From: a virus
IMG/VR virus record: IMGVR_UViG_3300025120_000149
Span: 1-41,932 of that record
Length of the DNA: 41,932 bases
Reading direction: 5' to 3' (one strand)
The translations under genes were made by a program, and so were the position numbers. Positions 1-5,927 of this stretch are shown here, one piece after another; the stretch's first letter is position 1; every line of letters begins with the position of its first letter. The notes beneath the pieces were generated by a model, which saw only the letters and a list, made by a program, of their open reading frames with translations, was not told where the DNA came from and searched no databases.

Positions 1-36
1 GGGTAAATAAAACCGTTGGTGAGGTCCTACATAAAT

Positions 37-92
37 AGGTGTGGATGCGAGTGTGGCATTGTAACTCGACCCAAAAACGTACGAGCACACCT
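37..92 (+). ncRNA. Compact folded RNA element upstream of the tRNA
   Basis: A perfect 7-bp closing stem (37-43 AGGTGTG with 86-92 CACACCT) has the length of a tRNA acceptor stem. Inside it are two mutually exclusive hairpins: 48-52 with 64-68 (CGAGT/ACTCG), and 65-68 with 82-85 (CTCG/CGAG). The 42-base interior is too short for a normal tRNA, and no T-loop sequence or proper anticodon arm is present. It ends 8 bases before the tRNA at 101. It may be a degenerate tRNA, a processing element or a leader structure. The function is unknown; only the base pairing is seen. Confidence 0.4.
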
Positions 93-100
93 AACTTTTT

Positions 101-173
101 AGCGCAGTAGAGCAGTGGTCAGCTCGCAAGGCTCATAACCTTGAGGTCGGAGGTTCGAATCCTCCCTGCGCAA
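101..173 (+). tRNA. tRNA-Met (CAT), initiator-type (tRNA-fMet)
   Basis: This is a 73-base cloverleaf. The acceptor stem is 101-107/166-172, the D stem GAGC/GCTC (110-113/122-125), the anticodon stem CAAGG/CCTTG with loop CTCATAA (anticodon CAT at 134-136), and the T stem GGAGG/CCTCC with loop TTCGAAT. Position 1:72 is an unpaired A-A with A72 and A73, and the D stem has A11:T24. In bacteria a missing 1:72 pair and purine11:pyrimidine24 mark initiator tRNAs. The anticodon stem has G30-C40 and G31-C39, but A29-T41 instead of the third G-C pair. The CCA end is not encoded (CT follows A173). Only a tRNA-Met is seen, not a tRNA array. Confidence 0.93.
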
Positions 174-193
174 CTAACTTTAAATAAATAAAA

Positions 194-529
194 ATGAGTA
201 ATATAAATAAATTAGCAGAGCTATTAAATGTAGCCGAAATCACTGAGGACTGGAAAGGTTCTCCTATTCTAGAAATTGGTCAGTGGAACACAGCCGATGG
301 TTATGATTTACATATTGTAACTAATGACGCAATGCATCTTGATTGGGAAAATGATGTGTACTATTATGAACCATCGTTTGAAACTATTATTGATAGAATC
401 AAAGAAGCAGCTGAAATGGAACCAGGTGAAGCAATTGTACATATAGGTGATATTGACACTTATCTACCTGAATATGAAGTAGATGACTATATTGAACAAT
501 ATAATGAAGATAAAAATAAAGATGAATAA
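194..529 (+). CDS. Hypothetical acidic protein (111 aa)
   Basis: First protein gene after the tRNA. It is not recognised. The protein is strongly acidic and rich in Asp, Glu and Tyr, with an Asp/Glu/Asn-rich tail at about residues 93-111, no membrane segment and no Cys pair. Such small acidic proteins are common among early phage genes, where some bind host enzymes or mimic DNA; that role is only a possibility here. The start at 194 follows an A-rich leader (AAATAAATAAAA) with no Shine-Dalgarno, the usual style in Bacteroidota. Its last 8 bases overlap the next gene. Confidence 0.75.
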   Translation: MSNINKLAELLNVAEITEDWKGSPILEIGQWNTADGYDLHIVTNDAMHLDWENDVYYYEPSFETIIDRIKEAAEMEPGEAIVHIGDIDTYLPEYEVDDYIEQYNEDKNKDE

Positions 530-752
530 AAAAGAAATGAAAAAATATATAAATGAAAGAATACATAATAAAGTGTATTCTAAAAACCATCATGGTGAAT
601 ATGAAGTTAAATATTATTTTAAAAACAGACACACTGGTTTAGCTAATATTGATAATGAACAAGTTGTTGATCTTGTTTATGGAGCAATAAGAAATTTAAG
701 AGTATGGCGTGAAATCGAAATGCTATGCACAACAAATAATTTTATAAAATAA
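522..752 (+). CDS. Hypothetical basic small protein (76 aa)
   Basis: Not recognised. The chosen ATG at 522 overlaps the previous gene by 8 bases, the spacing used repeatedly in this operon; the frame stays open upstream to 483, but that would need a 47-base overlap. The N-terminus is Lys/Arg/His-rich (about residues 1-40), and the C-terminal half looks like a short helix (VDLVYGAIRNLRVWREIEML). No known motif is seen. It is probably soluble. Confidence 0.6.
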   Translation: MNKKEMKKYINERIHNKVYSKNHHGEYEVKYYFKNRHTGLANIDNEQVVDLVYGAIRNLRVWREIEMLCTTNNFIK

Positions 753-754
753 AT

Positions 755-877
755 ATGAAAAATACGTTACAAAACCCATTGTTGAGTGATAATATAAGTG
801 AAGAAATTAATGAAATGTTTAAAGAATTAGAATATGACCCAAGATCAAATGGAGCTATTATCAGATATGATAGCTGA
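755..877 (+). CDS. Hypothetical small protein (40 aa)
   Basis: A 40-residue reading frame begins two bases after the previous stop and overlaps the next gene by 44 bases. It is not recognised. It encodes an acidic helix-like stretch (about residues 15-27, EEINEMFKELEYD). The A-rich leader and position favour translation, but the long overlap makes it less certain than its neighbours. Confidence 0.45.
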   Translation: MKNTLQNPLLSDNISEEINEMFKELEYDPRSNGAIIRYDS

Positions 878-1151
878 TAAAGTATTTGGCCGACTAAAAG
901 ATTATTTAGGCCCAGACAAAACAATAGTATCTTTTGATCCTATGGGTCCTAAAGAGTTCTTTAGCAAAGATGTTGATGCTTTTGGAAATGTAAAATTTGC
1001 TGAAGAATATACTCAAAAAGAATTACTTGCAGAACAAATGATTCAATTAGAAGATACTGCTAAAAAATTATTAAATGAAGAAAAATATGAATTACTACAA
1101 GAATTAAAAGAAATATATGAAAAAATCAAAAAAGAATATGACAGCCTTTAA
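834..1151 (+). CDS. Hypothetical helical protein (105 aa)
   Basis: Not recognised. The C-terminal half (about residues 60-105) is a long charged helix rich in Glu, Lys and Leu with coiled-coil-like spacing. The N-terminal part (about 1-30) also looks helical (MELLSDMIADKVFGRLKDYL). No Cys pair, membrane segment or catalytic motif is visible. The end overlaps the ligase start at 1138 by 14 bases, suggesting translational coupling. It may be a small oligomeric accessory protein; no function can be named. Confidence 0.65.
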   Translation: MTQDQMELLSDMIADKVFGRLKDYLGPDKTIVSFDPMGPKEFFSKDVDAFGNVKFAEEYTQKELLAEQMIQLEDTAKKLLNEEKYELLQELKEIYEKIKKEYDSL

Positions 1152-1974
1152 TGTAATGCTTGCGCATCCTGTGGGCAAAAAAGAATTTGACAAAGATTCT
1201 TTTATTCAACCAAAGCTTGACGGCGTGCGTTGCTACATTACTGAACACGGTGCGTTTTCACGCAACCATAAACAATTTATGAACGCTCAGCATATAACAG
1301 ATGAGCTTAAGCCATTGTTTGCTAAGTATCCTCACGTTGTGCTAGACGGTGAGCTATACAATCACAATTACAAAGATAACTTCAATAAGATTATCTCACT
1401 TGTGCGTAAACAATCACCCTCTGATGCTGAGCGTAACGAAGCTAAAGTAATACAATTTCACAATTACGATATATTTATGCCAATTGACGGTATTGATTCT
1501 ACGTTTCGATACCGAAATGAATGTATTAAAAAGCTTCATAAAGAATTTGCATTGCAATATTGCAAAACAGTTGAAACATATCATGTTCAAAGTGATGTTA
1601 CTGCTAAAATAATGTACGATAACTTTATGAATCAAGGCTATGAAGGCGCAATATTACGTAATAACAAACCATATGAACAAAAACGCAGTTACAATTTACA
1701 AAAATACAAAGAATTCCACGACACAGAAGCGACGATCATCGGCTGGGTGGAAGGCCAAGGCAAACGTACTGGCACAATCGGCAAATTTCTTGCACGAGAC
1801 GCTAACGGTATCGAATTCGGAATGCCAGTAATGAACAAAATGCCTGTGCTTGAAAAAATGTATGATATAGCTGAATGGTATATTGGCAAAACTGCTACAT
1901 TTACTTATTTTCAACGTACACCATCAGGTTCTTATCGTCATCCACTATTTAAAACTATTCGTAATTATGAATAG
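1138..1974 (+). CDS. ATP-dependent DNA ligase
   Basis: Seals nicks in duplex DNA through a lysine-AMP intermediate. Motif I is KLDGVR, with the adenylated Lys at residue 26. Motif III is LDGELY, motif IV is YEGAILRN and motif V is LQKYKEF, followed by a short OB-fold region (TEATIIGWVEGQGKR onward). At 278 residues it is a minimal ligase, smaller than T7 ligase (359), with no zinc finger or BRCT domain. The start at 1138 gives a 14-base overlap with the previous gene, an overlap size that recurs here; an ATG at 1117 in frame would add seven residues. The frame at about 1150-1460 and 1725-1830 is less AT-rich than its surroundings. It would join Okazaki fragments and recombination nicks together with the primase-helicase and SSB. 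Confidence 0.9.
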   Translation: MTAFNVMLAHPVGKKEFDKDSFIQPKLDGVRCYITEHGAFSRNHKQFMNAQHITDELKPLFAKYPHVVLDGELYNHNYKDNFNKIISLVRKQSPSDAERNEAKVIQFHNYDIFMPIDGIDSTFRYRNECIKKLHKEFALQYCKTVETYHVQSDVTAKIMYDNFMNQGYEGAILRNNKPYEQKRSYNLQKYKEFHDTEATIIGWVEGQGKRTGTIGKFLARDANGIEFGMPVMNKMPVLEKMYDIAEWYIGKTATFTYFQRTPSGSYRHPLFKTIRNYE

Positions 1975-2125
1975 TATTGAACAATACCTTGTAGATAAAT
2001 TTATGGGTGGTAGATCAAATACGCCACCTGCTAAAAATATTCAATATGAATTGCAAGATGGATATGAATTTAAAATTTCAACAGTATTTAATAAAGAATG
2101 TTTAACAATTAAAAAGAAAAAATGA
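1967..2125 (+). CDS. Hypothetical small protein (52 aa)
   Basis: Begins inside the ligase stop region (8-base overlap) and ends in a run of lysines (TIKKKK). Not recognised. The N-terminus IEQYLVDKFMGG looks helical, and residues 25-45 alternate in a beta-like pattern. First of five tiny genes lying head to tail between the ligase and the sigma factor. Confidence 0.6.
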   Translation: MNSIEQYLVDKFMGGRSNTPPAKNIQYELQDGYEFKISTVFNKECLTIKKKK

Positions 2126-2289
2126 AAACAAGAAAACTAAGAAGTTTAACAACTGGAAAAGTAATTGAATTTAAACCTTATGCTGTAGGTGAAATACCAC
2201 CAAGCTTTGATAAACATAAAAGTTTATATTTTAATCAAGGGGGTATAACATATATAGAAAAGATTGATTCATTTTGGAATTATGTATAA
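2122..2289 (+). CDS. Hypothetical small protein (55 aa)
   Basis: ATG overlaps the previous stop by 4 bases (ATGA). Not recognised. The N-terminus is basic (MKTRKLRSLTTGK) and the rest is aromatic and beta-like, ending SFWNYV. Overlap spacing and lack of a gap support translation. Confidence 0.55.
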   Translation: MKTRKLRSLTTGKVIEFKPYAVGEIPPSFDKHKSLYFNQGGITYIEKIDSFWNYV

Positions 2290-2292
2290 GTT

Positions 2293-2451
2293 ATGAGTAT
2301 ATTAGAATACATGATTATAAGCGACAGAGGTAAACAATATAAATATATGATTAACACTCAAGTTGCTATACACGTGCAAGAACAAGCTTGCAAACACATT
2401 TTAAAACAATTTCCACCAGATGTGGATATTAACTTTGAAAAAATAATATGA
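2293..2451 (+). CDS. Hypothetical small protein (52 aa)
   Basis: Starts 3 bases after the previous stop and overlaps the next start by 4 bases. It is not recognised. It contains His and Cys residues (HVQEQACKH, about residues 29-37) but no clear zinc motif. Predicted as soluble mixed alpha/beta from composition only. Confidence 0.5.
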   Translation: MSILEYMIISDRGKQYKYMINTQVAIHVQEQACKHILKQFPPDVDINFEKII

Positions 2452-2570
2452 AAGCATATAAGACTTATAAGCACTTATCACAAACAAATGTTTTTGGTAT
2501 AGCTCAAAAAATAAAAGAAATTAGAAAACCTAATAAAAATGCAAATAAGAATAGGCAACATAAAAATTGA
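2448..2570 (+). CDS. Hypothetical basic microprotein (40 aa)
   Basis: ATGA-type start coupled to the previous gene. The product is very basic, with the C-terminal third made largely of Lys, Asn and Arg, so nucleic-acid binding is conceivable. It overlaps the following gene by 32 bases. Not recognised. Confidence 0.45.
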   Translation: MKAYKTYKHLSQTNVFGIAQKIKEIRKPNKNANKNRQHKN

Positions 2571-2754
2571 TACGCGTTCTAGAGTTGAAAGACATAGAGA
2601 GCATTTATTAGATCAAATTTTTTCGCTTAGATCTGAAATAATAGATTTAGTATTAACTGGAGAAGCTAGAAATAGAATATCAGTTAAAGATCTAAAGCAT
2701 AGGGCTAAACTTATTAAAAAGTATAGTAGACGATTAAAATTATTAAGAACATGA
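2539..2754 (+). CDS. Hypothetical basic helical protein (71 aa)
   Basis: Not recognised. The protein is rich in Arg, Lys and Leu and is predicted mainly helical from about residue 15 on (RVERHREHLLDQIFSLRSEI, then KHRAKLIKKYSRRLKLL). It could form a helical hairpin. The gene overlaps the sigma factor start by 4 bases, so the two are probably translated together, and a role beside the sigma factor is worth considering. No motif supports a firmer claim. Confidence 0.6.
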   Translation: MQIRIGNIKIDTRSRVERHREHLLDQIFSLRSEIIDLVLTGEARNRISVKDLKHRAKLIKKYSRRLKLLRT

Positions 2755-3533
2755 AAAACTTTAATAAAAAAATATTTGCATTAAGCAAATCGTCTTTTTT
2801 AAATATAAATAAAGATTGTAATATACCCTTAATGTATTTTCGTATGGCTTCTAATATTGCTAATAGCTTTTCAAAAGAATATTCTGCTATTGGTGTTATG
2901 AATATTAATGATCTTATTCAAGAATCTTATTTTGCTCTTTTAAAATCATGGAGAAATGTAGATTGGAAATTGATAGATTCTTTAAATTCAAAATTAGATA
3001 AAGAAAAAGCTATATCTAAATATCTTAATATAAGTATTAAAGGTTTACTATCTGATGAAATTAAAAAAAATGTAGATGGATCTGCTAGGCCCATAAAAGG
3101 TATATGGAATAATGAAGATAAAAAAAGATATACTAATGGTTTTGGATTTATATCTGTTTTATTTCCACAATGGTTTGATAACGATGTACTTGCCGTTATT
3201 GAAGATGAAATATACGATTATGAATATGAAAAGCTAGGAGATTATTTAAAAGGATGGCTTTTAAAATACATACCTAAATACCATTTAATGATGGAAATGT
3301 TTTTTGGTTTAGATGATATTTATTCTAAACCTAAAAAAATAAAAGATATTGCTAAATTTTTTGGTATGAACCAAGAAAGCGTAAAAAAACAAAAACAAAG
3401 ATTATTAATTAAATTAAAAGGCAACGAAGATGCATTGAATGAGTTAGCTTACTTTGTAGTAACTAATGGAATTAAATCATCGTCTAAAGTTTATGACTGG
3501 GCAGAAAATAAATTAAAAATTTATAAAGATTAA
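2751..3533 (+). CDS. Phage-encoded RNA polymerase sigma factor
   Basis: A 260-residue sigma-70-family-like protein that would redirect host RNA polymerase to phage promoters. At about residues 50-72 it has a region-2-like helix (NDLIQESYFALLKSWRNVDW), matching the DLxQEGxxGLxxAxxxFD pattern of sigma factors. At about 195-225 it has a region-4-like helix-turn-helix (KIKDIAKFFGMNQESVKKQK followed by a basic helix). No region 1 is present. No phage single-subunit RNA polymerase is seen in the window, which fits a strategy that keeps host core enzyme. Which genes it serves is unknown; the opposite-strand late block is an obvious target. Confidence 0.75.
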   Translation: MKNFNKKIFALSKSSFLNINKDCNIPLMYFRMASNIANSFSKEYSAIGVMNINDLIQESYFALLKSWRNVDWKLIDSLNSKLDKEKAISKYLNISIKGLLSDEIKKNVDGSARPIKGIWNNEDKKRYTNGFGFISVLFPQWFDNDVLAVIEDEIYDYEYEKLGDYLKGWLLKYIPKYHLMMEMFFGLDDIYSKPKKIKDIAKFFGMNQESVKKQKQRLLIKLKGNEDALNELAYFVVTNGIKSSSKVYDWAENKLKIYKD

Positions 3534-3566
3534 GGTCCCTTTTAAATAAAATTGCACTATATTATT

Positions 3567-3917
3567 ATGTATAAATTTAAATCTAAATATAAATATTGTC
3601 TATCGACAATAGATGAACTACAATATATAAGACCTGGTGATCAACCACCTAATTCTTATAAAGATAATGCACCTAAACAAAAACAACCTAATTATAATTT
3701 AAGTACTGTTAATGCAATATCAGGTAATAAATATGTATCAATAAATAATCAACAATTAACTGGTAAAGGTATAAATCAAAATGAAAAAATATGGCACGAA
3801 CATTCTTATCACAACAATACTACAGTAGATGGACAAACAGCATTCGGTGCAATAAAAAATTATAATAAAAGAAGACTATTTAAAAAGGGTAATATAATAT
3901 ATGATCTAACTTCTTAA
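3567..3917 (+). CDS. Hypothetical Asn/Gln-rich protein (116 aa)
   Basis: Not recognised. Unusually rich in Asn, Gln, Tyr and Lys, with a low-complexity middle (about residues 25-75), a His/Asn patch near residue 85 (WHEHSYHNN) and a basic stretch near 100-108 (NYNKRRLFKKG). No membrane segment is seen. The ATG at 3567 is preferred; an in-frame TTG lies 15 bases upstream. It sits between the sigma factor and the recombination genes with a 33-base gap before it. Confidence 0.6.
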   Translation: MYKFKSKYKYCLSTIDELQYIRPGDQPPNSYKDNAPKQKQPNYNLSTVNAISGNKYVSINNQQLTGKGINQNEKIWHEHSYHNNTTVDGQTAFGAIKNYNKRRLFKKGNIIYDLTS

Positions 3918-3919
3918 TT

Positions 3920-4045
3920 ATGAAAGGATTTATTAATGATAAAGTTACAGCAGTCACAGGAGATGGCATTGTAACATACTATAAAAATGGAATTTATATT
4001 AACTATAAAATAATTGAATCTAATGAATATAAGAGAAAAGCTTAG
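3920..4045 (+). CDS. Hypothetical small protein (41 aa)
   Basis: A short frame begins 2 bases after the preceding stop and overlaps the ERF gene start by 23 bases. The product looks like a small beta-rich protein (residues 10-32, VTAVTGDGIVTYYKNGIYI). Not recognised. The compact packing supports it; the length makes it uncertain. Confidence 0.5.
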   Translation: MKGFINDKVTAVTGDGIVTYYKNGIYINYKIIESNEYKRKA

Positions 4046-4610
4046 TGCTATACAAGCAAATTTTAAAGCTAAAAAATCTAGAAAAAATAATTTTGGTAAT
4101 TATATGTTTAGATCTGCTGAAGATATATTAGAGGCATTGAAGCCTTATAATAAAGAACATGGAGTTTACTTTACAATAAGAGAAAATTTAACACTAGGGG
4201 ACTTTCCAATACTACATAGTACAGCTACTATTGTTGACACCGAAACAGGCGATCAAATAGAGGGTACGGCTGTAGTTGGTATTGATCTTAACCAAAAAGG
4301 TATGCAAATGCCTCAGAAGTTTGGTTCAGCATCGTCTTATGGCAAAAAATATGCTTTAGGTAATCTATTATTAATAGATGATACAGCTGATTCAGACGCA
4401 ACTAATAGGCACGATAAGCCTACGTCTAGGCAAACGCTTAAAGCACAAGTTAATAATCTTGAAAATAAAATACTTGCAACTAAAAAACCATTAGTTAATA
4501 TGGATAATATAGATCAAGCTAAAAAGTTTCTAGCTAACGGAGGTTTATTAAAAACACTAAAAGAAAAGTATAATATAACGCCTGAGGCACTAACAGAACT
4601 TAATGAGTAA
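4023..4610 (+). CDS. ERF-family single-strand annealing protein
   Basis: ERF proteins anneal complementary single strands and drive phage recombination. Over residues 1-125 the sequence follows the family pattern: KLSAIQANFKAKKSRKNNFG near the N-terminus, YMFRSAEDILEALKPY, HSTATIVDTETGDQIEGTA, and SASSYGKKYALGNLLLIDD, which matches the G-x-A-x-(S/T)-Y-x-(K/R)-(R/K)-Y-x-L signature before an acidic DDTADSDA segment. At 195 residues it is typical. ATG 4023 is chosen; an in-frame TTG lies at 4014. The exonuclease follows with an 8-base overlap and an SSB-like gene comes next, giving a complete two-component recombinase like RecT/RecE. Confidence 0.9.
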   Translation: MNIREKLSAIQANFKAKKSRKNNFGNYMFRSAEDILEALKPYNKEHGVYFTIRENLTLGDFPILHSTATIVDTETGDQIEGTAVVGIDLNQKGMQMPQKFGSASSYGKKYALGNLLLIDDTADSDATNRHDKPTSRQTLKAQVNNLENKILATKKPLVNMDNIDQAKKFLANGGLLKTLKEKYNITPEALTELNE

Positions 4611-5334
4611 TAAAAAAGCAATTGAAAGGTTACGTAATGACGAAGATTATTATGGAGAGTTTGGTAAAACATATTTAAGTAACAGTGATATATCAGCTCT
4701 TCTAAATAATCCTTTAGAATTTAAAAAACCTTCACCACCAAATCCCGCTTTTTTAATCGGAGGATATTTCCACACAACCATATTAGAGCCTCACAAGCTT
4801 AATAAATATAAAATAATAAAATCATCAACACGTAATACAAAAGCTTATAAGGAGATAGCAGGAGAGGATATATGCTTGCTTGAACACGAAGCTGATAATA
4901 TCGAGTTGATGCGAGAAAAAGTATTAGACAATGATTTGTTCAGAGATTTAATACAAGAAGGTGCAGTTGAATATGAGTTACCCGGCATAACTAAATTAGA
5001 AGATATGCAATGGAAAGGTAAAGCAGATATTGTTAATCATAGTAATCAATTAGTTGTTGATCTTAAAACTACAAACAATATAAATTCATTTGCAGCTTCA
5101 GCCTATAAATACAATTATGATAGTCAAGCATATATTTATTCTAAAATGTTTGGTTATGAATTAGTATTTATAGTGATAGATAAAAAAACTTTACAAACTG
5201 GACTATTTGATTGCAGCGATAGATTTTTACAATCTGGACAAAATAAAGTTGCTAAAGCAGTTCAAGCTTATAATGATTTTTTTGTAAATGGCGACGGAGA
5301 TTTCAGCCAATATTATATCTCCAAAACACTTTAA
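4603..5334 (+). CDS. PD-(D/E)XK exonuclease (RecE/YqaJ-like partner of ERF)
   Basis: Likely 5'-3' double-strand DNA exonuclease that makes single-stranded tails for the ERF protein. The catalytic core is visible as GKADIV (Asp142) followed by VVDLKTT (Asp153, Lys155), and then a conserved helix with AYKYNYDSQAYIYSKMFG, where the Tyr/Gln-containing QAYIY matches exodeoxyribonuclease VIII-type (PDDEXK-like) proteins. The N-terminus has YLSNSDISALLNNP, typical of the family. It is 243 residues long and overlaps the ERF gene by 8 bases. Confidence 0.87.
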   Translation: MSNKKAIERLRNDEDYYGEFGKTYLSNSDISALLNNPLEFKKPSPPNPAFLIGGYFHTTILEPHKLNKYKIIKSSTRNTKAYKEIAGEDICLLEHEADNIELMREKVLDNDLFRDLIQEGAVEYELPGITKLEDMQWKGKADIVNHSNQLVVDLKTTNNINSFAASAYKYNYDSQAYIYSKMFGYELVFIVIDKKTLQTGLFDCSDRFLQSGQNKVAKAVQAYNDFFVNGDGDFSQYYISKTL

Positions 5335-5349
5335 TTTAAATTTAATATT

Positions 5350-5517
5350 ATGGCAAGAGTTAAAAAAAGAGTATGTGACGTAACAGGACTTAACACAAGA
5401 GTTGATAATTTCTATACAAATCAATCGCATACAAAAGCGGTAGATAATCTGCGCAGAACAACAGGTGCTACCAAAGATCAAATGAAAAGAATGTTTAATC
5501 AATTAGCTACATATTAA
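5350..5517 (+). CDS. Hypothetical small protein (55 aa)
   Basis: A complete frame opens MARVKKRVCDVTG and ends QLATY, with its stop sharing one base with the next ATG (TAATG). The protein is basic with an Asn/Thr/Arg-rich middle. It is not recognised. It lies between the exonuclease and the SSB-like gene, so a DNA-linked accessory role is plausible. A single Cys is present, so no zinc site. Confidence 0.65.
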   Translation: MARVKKRVCDVTGLNTRVDNFYTNQSHTKAVDNLRRTTGATKDQMKRMFNQLATY

Positions 5518-5846
5518 TGGCAAGTATAGTTTCAGCAAATATAGACTTAACTAAAATTGATAAGTCTAAAATATACGAAGGTAAAAAGGGTAAGTATTAT
5601 CCAATTACTATTGTATTAAATGATGAAGTTGGACAGTATGGTGATTCTGGATATATACAAACAGAACAAACTAAAGAAGAAAGAGATGCTAAAGCACAAA
5701 AAACTTATTTAGGAAATGTTAAAGTTGTATGGACAAATGGATCAAATGTAAATACTGCTCCTCGTGAAGGAGAACCTCAACAAAAGTCTAATGTAGATAT
5801 ACTACAAAGCATGGCAGAAGATAATACGCCTGATCTACCATTTTAA
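5517..5846 (+). CDS. Single-stranded DNA-binding protein (SSB-like)
   Basis: At 109 residues, the body (about 1-85) has alternating beta-strand patterns compatible with an OB fold (GKYYPITIVLND, LGNVKVVWTNG). The C-terminus is disordered and ends in an acidic tip, NTPDLPF. SSBs of bacteria and phages end in acidic DDxPF-type tips that recruit partners, so the tail is the best evidence. The gene lies between exonuclease and primase-helicase, which is the usual setting. The start shares a base with the previous stop (TAATG) and the stop shares a base with the next ATG. Alternative: an unrelated phage acidic-tail protein. Confidence 0.7.
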   Translation: MASIVSANIDLTKIDKSKIYEGKKGKYYPITIVLNDEVGQYGDSGYIQTEQTKEERDAKAQKTYLGNVKVVWTNGSNVNTAPREGEPQQKSNVDILQSMAEDNTPDLPF

Positions 5847-5926
5847 TGTGGTTGAGACCTTCCTCAAAAGATTGGGACGATTGGATTGCTGATGCAGAAG
5901 AAGATAATAATTCAATAGAAGATTAA
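5846..5926 (+). CDS. Hypothetical acidic microprotein (26 aa)
   Basis: TAATG start shared with the SSB stop, and a stop one base before the primase-helicase start. It encodes 26 residues, MWLRPSSKDWDDWIADAEED and a further acidic tail, with three Trp. It may only be a translational bridge between two replication genes, but its exact fit in the gap supports expression. Confidence 0.5.
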   Translation: MWLRPSSKDWDDWIADAEEDNNSIED

Positions 5927-5927
5927 T

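Noticed and set aside
37-92. Second tRNA gene (possible Thr TGT reading at ATTGTAA)
   Set aside because: The acceptor stem is perfect, but there is no pairing anticodon stem around that loop, no T arm, and the interior is ~16 bases too short.
1117-1137. Upstream ATG for the ligase
   Set aside because: It would add MKKSKKN and lengthen the overlap to 35 bases; the ATG at 1138 gives the recurring 14-base overlap and a normal ligase N-terminus.
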